Positions 1-7,933 of a DNA stretch of 64,000 bases are shown here, piece by piece. The position numbers and the translations under genes are program-made. The DNA is taken from contig OZ251218.1 of NCBI GenBank assembly GCA_965240365.1, positions 1,364,001-1,428,000 on the forward strand, in the 5' to 3' direction. The stretch is from G965240365 sp965240365. GTDB lineage: Bacteria; Pseudomonadota; Gammaproteobacteria; Eutrophobiales; Eutrophobiaceae. Each line of letters opens with the position of its first letter. The stretch's first letter is position 1. The notes beneath the pieces were generated by a model. The model was not told where the DNA came from. It made no database searches and was given only the letters and a program-made list of their open reading frames with translations.

Positions 1-1
1 C

Positions 2-61
2 AAATTCCAGTATCAATACCAACAACAGGACAAACAGCCGGACGACGGGCAATATTGGTGA
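2..61 (+). CDS. C-terminal end of a BatB/BatC-type VWA-TPR protein (partial)
   Basis: The window opens inside a gene. Its last 19 codons end KFQYQYQQQ...GQYW and the stop TGA lies at 59-61, four bases before the BatD start. A basic tail of the form RKFxYQY is the usual end of the VWA/TPR BatB-BatC proteins encoded just upstream of BatD. The tight spacing implies translational coupling in one operon. Only the tail is visible, so identity rests on this motif plus the neighbour. Confidence 0.5.
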   Translation, partial: KFQYQYQQQDKQPDDGQYW

Positions 62-65
62 GCAG

Positions 66-1727
66 ATGCGGATATTCAAGCTGATCATGGCCGCCGTGCT
101 GCTGGCGGTTGGCGCAACGGGCCAGGCCGCGATTTCGGTCAGCGTGGATCCCGATCCCGTTATTGCCGATAAAGCATTCCGCCTGATCTTTGAAAGCACG
201 GAAAAGATCGACGCGGAACCCGATTTCTCGCCCTTGAGCAAATCGTTCACCCTGCTTGGCAATAACCGCCAGAGCAGCATACAGATCGTGAACGGCCGGC
301 GCAGCCGCTCGCAAAAATGGGTCCTGACCCTGATCACGGGGCAGACGGGCACGGTGCTGATTCCGCCGATTGCGTTCGGCAAAACCAGGAGCGAGGCCCG
401 GCAGATAGAGGTCGTGGCGAAAGCGGCCAGCGCTGACAACGGCGCTGATATTTTTATCGAGATCGAGGTCGATCAGACCCGGCCCTATGTGCAGGCGCGG
501 GTTATCTACAGCATTCGGCTGTTTCGCGCGGCGCGGGTCAATAATGCCAGCCTCACCGAACCGGCCGTGGCCGATGGCCGGGCGCTGATCAAAAAAATGG
601 GCGAGGATAAAAATTATAAAATCCGGCGCAATGATAAATCCTATCTGGTGACCGAGCGCCGCTATGCGGTCTTTCCGCAGGCCAGCGGCCCGTTGCGGAT
701 TGAACCCGTGCTGTTTCAGGCGCAAAGCGGCGGCGGCTTTTTCAGTCTTGACCCCTTTGCGCCGTTGCCCGAGCCGATTGTCGTGCGCTCGGAACCCGCC
801 GAGCTTGAGGTCAGGGCCATACCGGCCGCGTTCAGCGGCGATCACTGGTTGCCGGCCGCGCATCTCAATATTCAGGAACAATGGTCAATCGACCCGGCCG
901 AACTCAAACAGGGCCAAGCCGCCACGCGCGCGCTCACGATCGAGGCCGGCGGCCTGGCCGCGAGCCAACTCCCCGCGCCGGCAGACGACCTGCCGGACAG
1001 CTTTAAGACGTATCCCGATCAACCGGAGTTTGAGGAATCCAGCGCCAGCGGCGGCTTTGTCGGCCGGCGGCGGGAAAAGATGGCGGTTATCCCGGTCGAG
1101 CCGGGGGAATTCATATTGCCGGCCATACGCATCCCCTGGTGGAATACCCAAACCGACCGGCCGGAAGTGGCGGAACTGCCCGCGCGCAAGGTCAGGGTGG
1201 CGACGGCCGTTGCCGCGCGGCCGGCCAATGCGGCGGCGCGGCCCGTGAATGAACCGGCGCCGGCCGGCCGGGCACAACCGCTGCCGGATGAATCCGGGGA
1301 TGCGGCGGCTTACTGGCGTCTGGCGAGCGCCGCGCTATTGATCCTGTGGCTGCTCACGCTCTGTCTCTGGTGGCGGGGCCGGGGCCGCGCCGCGGCCCGA
1401 ACAAGGGCCAGGCCGCCGAAACCGGTCAGCCTGACGCTGCTAAAACGGGCCTGCCTTAAAAATGACGCGGCCACCGCGCGGGACGCGCTGCTGCGCTGGG
1501 CCGCGCGGAAATGGCCGGATCAGGCAATGACCCATCTCGCCGCGCTGAAAGGCCGTGGCGATGCCGAATTTCAAGACGCGATTACGGCGCTCAACCGGCA
1601 TCTCTACGCCGCCACCGGCCCGGCCTGGGACGGCCCGGCCTTTTACCGGGTGTTTAAGGCCCAGTCCTTTGCGGAGACCGCGGTTATTCCCAGGGCTGAC
1701 GGGCTTGAACCCTTGTGGAAACTCTGA
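66..1727 (+). CDS. batD: BatD-like protein of the Bacteroides aerotolerance (Bat) operon family
   Basis: 553 aa. Residues 1-22 form a signal peptide ending GQAA. A long beta-rich periplasmic region follows, and one transmembrane segment lies at about 414-438 (ASAALLILWLLTLCLW), leaving a basic cytoplasmic tail of about 110 residues. This is the architecture of BatD (oxygen-tolerance family), the membrane partner of the MoxR-BatA-BatB VWA system. The ATG is four bases after the previous stop. The exact biochemical role of BatD is not known; chaperone-like or envelope-stress roles are proposed for the family. The gene ends the operon, because a repeat-bearing gap follows and the next gene points the other way. 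Confidence 0.8.
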   Translation: MRIFKLIMAAVLLAVGATGQAAISVSVDPDPVIADKAFRLIFESTEKIDAEPDFSPLSKSFTLLGNNRQSSIQIVNGRRSRSQKWVLTLITGQTGTVLIPPIAFGKTRSEARQIEVVAKAASADNGADIFIEIEVDQTRPYVQARVIYSIRLFRAARVNNASLTEPAVADGRALIKKMGEDKNYKIRRNDKSYLVTERRYAVFPQASGPLRIEPVLFQAQSGGGFFSLDPFAPLPEPIVVRSEPAELEVRAIPAAFSGDHWLPAAHLNIQEQWSIDPAELKQGQAATRALTIEAGGLAASQLPAPADDLPDSFKTYPDQPEFEESSASGGFVGRRREKMAVIPVEPGEFILPAIRIPWWNTQTDRPEVAELPARKVRVATAVAARPANAAARPVNEPAPAGRAQPLPDESGDAAAYWRLASAALLILWLLTLCLWWRGRGRAAARTRARPPKPVSLTLLKRACLKNDAATARDALLRWAARKWPDQAMTHLAALKGRGDAEFQDAITALNRHLYAATGPAWDGPAFYRVFKAQSFAETAVIPRADGLEPLWKL

Positions 1728-1793
1728 ATAAGACCATCCTGCCTGCCCGTGCGGGCGAGCTTGAATGACGGATTCTTGACTTCATCCTTTGCC

Positions 1794-1858
1794 GTCATTC
1801 CGGCGAAAGCCGGAATCCAGTGGTTTATGTAATACATTCCCGCTTACGCGGGAATGAC
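1794..1858. repeat. 65-bp double-hairpin extragenic repeat
   Basis: Two inverted repeats, ATTCCGGCGAAAGCCGGAAT and ATTCCCGCTTACGCGGGAAT, are separated by a short spacer reading CCAGTGGTTTATGTAATAC. This is the reference copy of a family found at least eleven more times here. It lies between the convergent batD and DUF423 genes and could serve as a bidirectional terminator. The remainder of 1728-2014 shows only degenerate palindrome fragments. Confidence 0.85.
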
Positions 1859-2014
1859 AAATCCGTCATCCCTGCAAGAACAAACATTGAAATCTATCCA
1901 ACACCCCGGCGCCGCCTTCCCGGATTCCGGCTTTCCGGTATTCTCACTGTTCCATCATTCCGGCCGGTACCTGTTGCAGACAAGCAGCAGGCAAACTGGC
2001 ATGACAACAGGACG

Positions 2015-2407
2015 CTATAAAGACTCTGAATCCACAAACACCGCCACACACAACGCCAGCCAGGCGGAGATAAACAACACACCGCCCACGGGTGTCACCA
2101 TCCCGAGCCAGCGCAGCCGGAAAACGGCCAGCAGATAAAGACTGCCGCAAAAAAGGAGGATGCCGCCGCACAGCGTCCAGCCCGAAACCCGGAGCCAGAT
2201 ATTGAGCGGCCTGTGGAGGGCGACAAGACCGACCAGGATCAGGCCCAGCGCATGATAAAAATGATAGTCGCTGCCGGTCTGATAAACCCTGAGCCAGGTT
2301 TCATCCAGCCTCGACTTCAAGGCATGGGCGCCAAAGGCCCCAAGGGCCACGGCCAGCGCCATATTGACACCGCCCAGCGCCAGAAAAAGTCTTGCGGTGG
2401 CCGGCAT
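2015..2407 (-). CDS. DUF423 family inner-membrane protein
   Basis: 130 aa with four predicted membrane segments. The family hallmarks are present: an N-terminal GAFGAHALK motif and a following YHFYHALGL segment. DUF423 (YgdD-like) proteins are small and widespread, with no assigned biochemical function. The gene lies 42 bp downstream of rppH on the same strand and may be co-transcribed with it. Length is normal for the family. Confidence 0.85.
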   Translation of the reverse strand: MPATARLFLALGGVNMALAVALGAFGAHALKSRLDETWLRVYQTGSDYHFYHALGLILVGLVALHRPLNIWLRVSGWTLCGGILLFCGSLYLLAVFRLRWLGMVTPVGGVLFISAWLALCVAVFVDSESL

Positions 2408-2449
2408 CGGCTTATTGCGCCCGGGTGATGACTATCAGCGTCAAGCCGG

Positions 2450-2935
2450 TCAGAACAGGCCGCGGCCCGGCATGAAGGGCGCAAACTGCTTCAGGGCCTG
2501 TTCGTAAACGCCGCGCTTGAACGACACGACCTGCTCAACGGGATACCAGAAATCCACCCATTTCCACAGGTCAAATTCCGGCTGGCGGGAATGTTTGAGA
2601 TTGACATGACTTTCATCAGCCAGCAGTTTCAAGAGATACCAGATCTGTTTCTGGCCGATACACAGCGGCAGGTTGTTATAACGGATAAAGCGCTTGGGCA
2701 GCCAGTAACGCAACCACTCATCGGTCGCGCCGACCACTTCAATATGCTCCGAATCCAGCCCGGTCTCTTCCTTGAGCTCCCGGTACATGGCCGTTTCCGG
2801 CGTTTCGTCTTTTTTTATGCCACCCTGTGGAAATTGCCAGGCATCCATCCCCCTGCGGCGCGCCCAGAAAACCTGACCGGCGCCATTCATCAGTATGATG
2901 CCCACGTTTGCCCTGAAACCGTCTGAATCAATCAC
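2450..2935 (-). CDS. rppH: RNA 5'-pyrophosphohydrolase RppH (Nudix)
   Basis: 161 aa, the usual RppH length. The Nudix box spans residues 38-60 and fits GX5EX7REUXEEXGU, with metal-binding E53, E56 and E57. RppH removes pyrophosphate from the 5' end of triphosphorylated mRNA, which starts RNase E-dependent decay in the cytoplasm. The start MIDSDGFRANVG matches the conserved RppH N-terminus. In gammaproteobacteria rppH often neighbours ptsP or lgt-thyA; here lgt-thyA is about 13 kb away. Confidence 0.93.
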   Translation of the reverse strand: MIDSDGFRANVGIILMNGAGQVFWARRRGMDAWQFPQGGIKKDETPETAMYRELKEETGLDSEHIEVVGATDEWLRYWLPKRFIRYNNLPLCIGQKQIWYLLKLLADESHVNLKHSRQPEFDLWKWVDFWYPVEQVVSFKRGVYEQALKQFAPFMPGRGLF

Positions 2936-3160
2936 ATTTTCACCCCGTTCAACAATGCGTCAATTCTGCAATAATCGCGCGCAACACGCAAACTCGATTG
3001 CCGAGGTAATGCGCGCTGCGGCCGAGTAGGATTTAACCGGAATGTTTCTGGCGAAATGGCAGGGACGGGAAAATACATCGGAATTTACGGCTGCGGCAGA
3101 ACACCATGCTACAAAGGCAGGAACGGAAGTTTTCGGACATATGTTTCTGTTAGGGTTATT

Positions 3161-4303
3161 TTAATTTAAAGAATTGCTCTTTTTTGCATCTGGATATTCC
3201 AGTCCCAAATAAATCTGAATTGTACGTTCATCAGGAATATATAGCGGCATATCTAAAATAAAATCAGCCGTTTTAAAGACATCTTGAGGAAGATTTTTTA
3301 TATTTTTTGCAATTTTTACCTGTTCAAAAGTTTTAAGAACATTCATGGCATCCTTTCTCTTCTCTTTTAACAATTCAATCTTAGTCATTATTTCTTTTAT
3401 AACTTTCTCTTTATCACCAAGGTTAGACTGAATCTCCTTCCAAACTTCCTCCGCAGGCTTTAAATTTTCTATAAGGCTTTTATAAAGATTTGTGCGTGTT
3501 TTGTAGTGGCTTTCGTCTATCTTTCCCGCTTTTAATTCCGATTTAATATTTTCGATCTCGCTGACGTAATCCTTTCTTTGAAGACCAATCTCTCTTATAT
3601 GCTTGTTGCTCATGCTGGTTAATTCAGCGAAGCCTTTATGCTCAAAGTGCTCTAAAACTCTGATCATCTCACCGGCTAACTCATACATAATAATTGTATA
3701 TTCAATATATTTTTCAAACTGCTCATCTATATTTTGTTCATTTTGCAAATCCTCGCCAAATCTCTGAGCTATCTCTGCAACAAGCTGGAGAGCGAAAATT
3801 ATACTGTTAACAGATACATTACTTCTCTGTAAGTGTTCGTTAGCTTTAGTAGCCTCAGAGCTATGTTCTTCTATCCTTATGGTATTTCCGTCACTTGATA
3901 ATTGAAAATTTATGTTTTGATGTATATTATATGCCGCTCTCCCAATTGTTAATCGAATTGTTTTTTGCCTTTTTCTTATATTATTTCTAATCTGCGAAGA
4001 AAGATCGTCGAAATGTATTATCTGATCTATAAAAGGTTTTTTTATCCGTTCAGAAGAATCCTTGTATATATCCCCTAATACTCGATAAATCTCATCAGCT
4101 GATTTCTCTCTCTCGGTCTTGATTTTCTCTGGAGTAGCAATTTCCAGTGTATCAATCGGATTTTCTTCCTCCTCGGTCAAGGCAGCTTCGAGCGCAGCAA
4201 CAGCCTCTTCCGATTCATCTCCAGAGTTAAATGCCAGTACTCCAAGAGCTAATATTCCAAGCAAAGATATTACTATAAGAAGTTTAACCAAAGTCAGTAC
4301 CAC
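3161..4303 (-). CDS. Unrecognised single-pass membrane protein with long coiled-coil region
   Basis: 380 aa from a GTG at 4303. One hydrophobic helix (VKLLIVISLLGILALGVLAF, about residues 6-25) is followed by an acidic stretch and then roughly 300 residues of charged, Lys/Glu-rich helix-forming sequence, probably coiled coil. The gene is much more AT-rich than its neighbours, which suggests recent acquisition. I recognise no family. A strong Shine-Dalgarno (GGAGG) and ATG at 4329 lie upstream but in another frame, which reads only eleven codons before a stop. Either translation starts at the GTG, or one base has been lost near 4303-4312. Confidence 0.5.
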   Translation of the reverse strand: MVLTLVKLLIVISLLGILALGVLAFNSGDESEEAVAALEAALTEEEENPIDTLEIATPEKIKTEREKSADEIYRVLGDIYKDSSERIKKPFIDQIIHFDDLSSQIRNNIRKRQKTIRLTIGRAAYNIHQNINFQLSSDGNTIRIEEHSSEATKANEHLQRSNVSVNSIIFALQLVAEIAQRFGEDLQNEQNIDEQFEKYIEYTIIMYELAGEMIRVLEHFEHKGFAELTSMSNKHIREIGLQRKDYVSEIENIKSELKAGKIDESHYKTRTNLYKSLIENLKPAEEVWKEIQSNLGDKEKVIKEIMTKIELLKEKRKDAMNVLKTFEQVKIAKNIKNLPQDVFKTADFILDMPLYIPDERTIQIYLGLEYPDAKKSNSLN

Positions 4304-4526
4304 TCAAAAATTTTATTTGACGCAGACATGATTTCCTCCATAATTCCTCATAAAAAGCAAGCTGTAATTGCGATAGGCTCAAAATAACGGAACACCCGCG
4401 CGCGGTCAAGGGAAATTTTTGCGGGCGAGCGGCAGTCCGCTCAAATCGGCAGGCACGGAATGATTGCCACATCAAGGGCATTGCCGCTAGACTGGCCGTT
4501 TTAACCGGCAGGGGCGCCGCGCAACC

Positions 4527-5183
4527 ATGAAACTGGCCATATTCGACCTTGACAGTACCCTGATCGCGGGTGACAGCGACCATCTTTGGGGCGAATTTAT
4601 GAGTGAGCGCGGCCACGTGGACGCCGGGGCCTATCGGCGCGCCAATGCCGCGTTTTATCAGGACTACCTGGCCGGCAGGCTGGATATTGACGCCTTTCTG
4701 GCCTTTCAACTCAAGCCGCTCGGTCAGCACAAACGCGCCACGCTGGAAATCTGGCGCGGCGAATATCTGGAGCAAAAAATCAAGCCGCTGGTTTTGCCCG
4801 CCGCCCTGGCCCTGGTCGAACAACATCGGCGGCAGCGGCATCAATTACTCATCATTACCTCAACCAACCGCTTTATCGCGGAACCCGTCGCCGCCTTGTT
4901 CGGCATTGACCAGTTGATCGCCTGCGAACCCGAAATGCGCGCCGGCGAATACACCGGCCGCGCCAGCGGCATCCCCGCTTTCGCCGAAGGCAAGGTCAAG
5001 CGCCTCAAGGACTGGCTGGAACAGGGCGGGCATTGTGTCAGCGAAAGCTGGTTTTACACCGATTCACACAACGACATCCCGCTGCTGGGCGAGGTTGACC
5101 ACCCTGTCGCCGTGGACCCGGATGAGACCCTGCGCAAACAAGCCAGCGAGGCAGGCTGGCCGGTTATCAGCCTTAGAGAGTAA
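4527..5183 (+). CDS. HAD superfamily (HAD-IB, SerB-like) phosphatase
   Basis: 218 aa. Motif I DLDST places the nucleophile at D7 and general acid at D9. Motif II is IITST, motif III a lysine in the GKVKRLK region, and motif IV FYTDSHNDIPLL. The layout fits subclass IB phosphatases such as the CicA/YfhB/SerB-like group of about 220 aa. The substrate cannot be read from sequence; phosphoserine and small phospholipid head groups are typical. It is monocistronic and transcribed away from the AT-rich orphan upstream. Confidence 0.8.
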   Translation: MKLAIFDLDSTLIAGDSDHLWGEFMSERGHVDAGAYRRANAAFYQDYLAGRLDIDAFLAFQLKPLGQHKRATLEIWRGEYLEQKIKPLVLPAALALVEQHRRQRHQLLIITSTNRFIAEPVAALFGIDQLIACEPEMRAGEYTGRASGIPAFAEGKVKRLKDWLEQGGHCVSESWFYTDSHNDIPLLGEVDHPVAVDPDETLRKQASEAGWPVISLRE

Positions 5184-5251
5184 AATCCGGCCTGCCCGCA
5201 TGGATACTCGCGGGCGCGGTGGCTTGGCCGGAAGTTTGTAAAATATTCTAT

Positions 5252-5272
5252 TTTTGCCTTATCCAGGCAAAA
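5252..5272. promoter_or_regulatory. Candidate AbiEi operator (inverted repeat)
   Basis: A perfect 8-bp inverted repeat, TTTTGCCT and AGGCAAAA with a 5-bp spacer, sits just before the abiEi start. Characterised AbiEi antitoxins bind inverted repeats in their own promoter to autorepress. Position fits, but binding is inferred. Confidence 0.4.
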
Positions 5273-5275
5273 TTG

Positions 5276-6118
5276 ATGTATTATTTATCCATGACAGAAC
5301 TCTCGGGAATTGGCAAAGGCTACCGGACGAAACTCAGCCGCGTGCTGGAACGACATTCCGGCATAATCACATCAAAGCTCGTCTCCGACATCCTCGCTGT
5401 TCCCAGGCAGGAGTCGGGGCGACTACTCGCCCGGTGGAGCAATAGCGGCTGGCTACATCGGGTTAAGCGGGGTGTCTATTTGCCCGTACCGCTTTCCTCG
5501 ACCAGCAGGGAACCCGTTGTAGAGGCGCCCTTTCTGCTTGCCGAGTCGATTTACGGTCCCGGTTATGTCGGCGGGTTCAGCGCGGTCAAACACTGGGATT
5601 TGTCTGAACAGATCATCGAAACCGTTACATACCTTACCCGCAAGAAAGTCAAGAATCGTCATCCGGCGCACGGTGGCGTGAGATTCCGGCTGAAAACGGT
5701 GGTTGAGCACAAGCTCTTCGGATTGAAGGCTTTGTGGGTGGGCGGCAAAAAGATCGACATCAGTGATCCCACAAAAACGATCATCGACTTGTTGGACGAC
5801 CCGAGCCTGGTCGGCGGGATGACGATCGTGAGGGACATCCTTGCTGAATATCTGGAATCGGCACACTACGATTTTGAGCGTCTGCTGACCTACGCTCAGC
5901 GCATCCGAAACAAGACCGTCTTCAAACGGCTTGGCTTGTTATTTGATACAGGCTTTGCCGTGAGCGAGGATCAGCTATCCGCCCTGCGCTCCAGGCTGCC
6001 CAAAGGTTACTCGATCTTTGATCCTGCGACGGCTTCACCCTGCACGGTGTCCGAATGGCGGCTAAAGACCTCACGATCCTGGAAGGCGCTTTATGATCGA
6101 AAAAAATGCCTCTTTTAA
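5276..6118 (+). CDS. abiEi: AbiEi-type antitoxin/transcriptional repressor (type IV TA), C-terminus altered
   Basis: About 280 aa from ATG 5276; an alternative ATG lies at 5291. An N-terminal winged-helix region (about residues 15-70, including the SGWLHRVKRGVYLPV wing) is followed by the AbiEi C-terminal domain with YGPGYVGGFSAVKHWDL and later the DPTKTIIDLLDDP motif. AbiEi proteins repress the abiE promoter and counter AbiEii, a nucleotidyltransferase toxin. The last codons run into the MITE that begins at 6109, so the stop at 6116-6118 is supplied by the repeat and the natural C-terminus is probably altered. The partner toxin gene is destroyed immediately downstream, leaving an orphan antitoxin. 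Confidence 0.8.
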   Translation: MYYLSMTELSGIGKGYRTKLSRVLERHSGIITSKLVSDILAVPRQESGRLLARWSNSGWLHRVKRGVYLPVPLSSTSREPVVEAPFLLAESIYGPGYVGGFSAVKHWDLSEQIIETVTYLTRKKVKNRHPAHGGVRFRLKTVVEHKLFGLKALWVGGKKIDISDPTKTIIDLLDDPSLVGGMTIVRDILAEYLESAHYDFERLLTYAQRIRNKTVFKRLGLLFDTGFAVSEDQLSALRSRLPKGYSIFDPATASPCTVSEWRLKTSRSWKALYDRKKCLF

Positions 6119-6495
6119 AATCCGAGTGGGTAATGCAATAATTCTGGCTTAATTGATGACCGGGACAGAACGGAGACGGCCTGCGGGCAGCAGGTAGGCC
6201 AAAATGACAACAGTTTCGTCATTCCAGCGAAAGCTGGAATCCACGCCTGCTGCAGGCAGGTAGCGGGGTGGCAGGTAACTCAGCGGGGTTGGTTGGAATG
6301 AGGTATTCAGATGGTCATTCCCGCTTATGCGGGAATGTATTGTATCAACCACTGGATTCCAGCTTTCGCTGGAATGACGATGGGGTGTTGTTCCGGCTTT
6401 ACATCATTCCGGCCTGCCTGCCGCAGACAGGCTCATGCCATTTTCTGCACACTCAATCCACATGCGGCTTAACCCACTCGAAATTCAAAAGAACC
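6109..6495. mobile_element. MITE copy A (387 bp) with about 27-bp imperfect terminal inverted repeats
   Basis: The left end CCTCTTTTAAAATCCGAGTG pairs with the right end, whose reverse strand reads GGTTCTTTTGAATTTCGAGT. A second copy lies at 61392-61839 and is near identical over its length apart from two insertions and one 6-bp deletion. There is no internal ORF of note. It contains one 65-bp double hairpin (6314-6378), a half unit near 6217 and a partial 19-bp palindrome near 6245. It interrupts abiEii. Clear target duplication is not visible at this copy, although both flanks are GAAAA-rich. Confidence 0.8.
6314..6378. repeat. 65-bp double-hairpin repeat inside MITE copy A
   Basis: Same family as 1794-1858, in inverted orientation, with both hairpins intact (ATTCCCGCTTATGCGGGAAT and ATTCCAGCTTTCGCTGGAAT). 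The stem bases differ from the reference copy but pairing is preserved. Confidence 0.85.
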
Positions 6496-6680
6496 TGAAA
6501 AGGCCGAGCCCAAACTTGGGCCAAAGGCCATAATTCTCGAAAAGGATGTATGGCTTTTCAATAAAGCCACAGACCTTCGCTCCGCGCTGACGCCTGCCCG
6601 CAGCAGGCAAGCGGGAATGTATAATTAAACTACTGGATTCCGGTTTTCGCCCGCCTGTTACCCGAAAATATACAGCCAGA

Positions 6681-7658
6681 CTAAAGAATTTCAGCAATTG
6701 CATCCCTTTCTTCTTCCAGTTCTTTCCGCGTCGCGGCCAGCTTGGCGCGGCTGAATTCATCGATCTCCAACCCCGGCACGATGGCATAATCGCCGTCTTT
6801 GCAGGTCACGGGGAAGGAGAATAGCAGGCCTTCGGGGATGCCGTAGCTGCCATCGGCGGGCACGGCCATGCTGACCCAGTCGCCGGCCTTTGTGCCCAGC
6901 GCCCAGTCGCGCATGTGATCGATAGCCGCGGAGGCCGCGCTGGCCGCGCTGGAGGCGCCGCGCGCGGCGATGATCTCGGCCCCGCGCCCGGCCACGCGCG
7001 GGATGTATTCGTCTTTGTACCAGTCAAAGTCAACCCGATCTTTGGCGGCCCGGCCGGCGATGGTCGTGTGGGAGATGTCCGGGTATTGGGTGCCGGAGTG
7101 ATTGCCCCAAATCGTCATTTTACTGATGTCGGCCACCGTGCTTTGGGTCCTGGCCGCGAGCCGGGCCAGGGCGCGATTGTGATCCAGGCGGGTCATGGCG
7201 GTAAAGTGGCGCGGGTTTAAGTCCGGCGCACTCAACATCGCCGTATGGGCGTTGGTATTGGCCGGATTGCCGATCACCAGCACCTTGACGCCGCGGCTGG
7301 CATGTTCATTCAAGGCTCGGCCCTGGGCCTTGAAGATGCCGCCGTTGGCGGCCAGCAGGTCGCGCCGTTCCATACCCGGCCCGCGCGGCTTTGCGCCCAC
7401 CAGCAGGGCATAATCCGCGTCCTTAAAGACCGTATCCGCGGCATCGGAGATAAGGCAGTCCGCCACCAGCGGAAAGGCGCAGTCATCAATTTCCATGACC
7501 ACCCCTTCCAGCGCCTTGAGCGCGGGGGTAATTTCAAGTAGTTGCAGGATGACAGGCTGATCGGGGCCCAGCATCTGCCCGGAAGCGATTCTGAATAATA
7601 GCGCGTAGCCGATCTGGCCGGCCGCGCCCGTCACCGCGATACGAACCGGGGGTTTCAT
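6681..7658 (-). CDS. mdh: Malate dehydrogenase (NAD-dependent)
   Basis: 325 aa. The Rossmann motif GAAGQIGYALLFRIASG lies at residues 10-26. Substrate-binding arginines (ERRDLL and TRLDHNRA regions) and the catalytic histidine in WGNHSGTQ are present. This is the cytosolic-MDH-like bacterial form of about 325-330 aa. It interconverts malate and oxaloacetate in the TCA cycle and sits beside gltA on the same strand, separated by a repeat-filled gap. A good AAAGGAG site precedes ATG 7658. Confidence 0.95.
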   Translation of the reverse strand: MKPPVRIAVTGAAGQIGYALLFRIASGQMLGPDQPVILQLLEITPALKALEGVVMEIDDCAFPLVADCLISDAADTVFKDADYALLVGAKPRGPGMERRDLLAANGGIFKAQGRALNEHASRGVKVLVIGNPANTNAHTAMLSAPDLNPRHFTAMTRLDHNRALARLAARTQSTVADISKMTIWGNHSGTQYPDISHTTIAGRAAKDRVDFDWYKDEYIPRVAGRGAEIIAARGASSAASAASAAIDHMRDWALGTKAGDWVSMAVPADGSYGIPEGLLFSFPVTCKDGDYAIVPGLEIDEFSRAKLAATRKELEEERDAIAEIL

Positions 7659-7684
7659 CTTGGCAGTTCTCCTTTGTTAATTTG

Positions 7685-7860
7685 TTAAGGAAACTCTGAT
7701 TGAATCAGAGTTTCCTGCGGTACAGGGACGTACCGCCAAAATCAATGATGCAAGTCATTGATTTTGAAGCAGGGTGAAAATCGCATTTTCACCCTGCGCA
7801 CCCTGACCTGCCTGCTGCAGGCAGGGAAATCCAGGATGGATTTATTCAGGGCTTCCTTAA
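7685..7860. mobile_element. Four-hairpin MITE, copy 1
   Basis: The ends are TTAAGGAAACTCTGATT and, inverted, TTAAGGAAGCCCTGAATAA. Inside are four consecutive hairpins: AAACTCTGATT/AATCAGAGTTT, GCGGTAC/GTACCGC, AAAATCAATGA/TCATTGATTTT and CAGGGTGAAAAT/ATTTTCACCCTG. A second full copy lies inverted at 48116-48270. Copy 1 additionally carries the 19-bp palindrome at 7807-7825. It fills the mdh-gltA gap (7659-7933) and presumably lies in the mdh leader or promoter region. Confidence 0.8.
7807..7825. repeat. 19-bp palindrome inserted in the four-hairpin MITE
   Basis: CCTGCCTGCTGCAGGCAGG. The paralogous MITE at 48116-48270 reads straight through the equivalent position (CTGA joined to GAAATCC), so this is a clean 19-bp insertion with a visible empty site elsewhere. 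Confidence 0.9.
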
Positions 7861-7868
7861 TTTCGTGG

Positions 7869-7890
7869 CCGGCCGGCAGGAACCGGCCGG
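7869..7890. terminator. GC-rich hairpin 3' of gltA, possible terminator
   Basis: CCGGCCGG, a 6-nt loop, and CCGGCCGG again form a strong stem about 44 bp beyond the gltA stop. There is no clear U-run, so termination activity is uncertain. Fragments of the four-hairpin MITE end follow on the gltA side. Confidence 0.35.
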
Positions 7891-7933
7891 ATGGATTTAT
7901 TCAGGATTTTTCTGAATGACGCATCCCCGACAA

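Larger units (their letters stand above)
6093..6556 (+). pseudogene. abiEii: Remnant of abiEii nucleotidyltransferase toxin, split by MITE
   Basis: An ATG at 6093, overlapping the end of abiEi as is usual for the pair, begins MIEK and is cut by the MITE at 6109. After the MITE, reading resumes at about 6497 as EKAEPKLGPKAIILEKDVW, ending at 6553. The LEKDVW stretch matches the conserved EKDxW motif near the N-terminus of AbiEii-type proteins. Nothing of the catalytic region survives before mdh. The match is short, so this call depends on synteny. Confidence 0.5.

Noticed and set aside
4284..4844. A 186-codon frame antisense to the HAD gene
   Set aside because: It covers the conserved HAD N-terminus in the opposite frame and the intergenic region; no family features.
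6149..6352. Short frames encoding HSRISGNDHLNTSFQ in both MITE copies (also 61502-61702)
   Set aside because: The shared protein sequence follows from the repeated DNA and has no start signal or coding bias.
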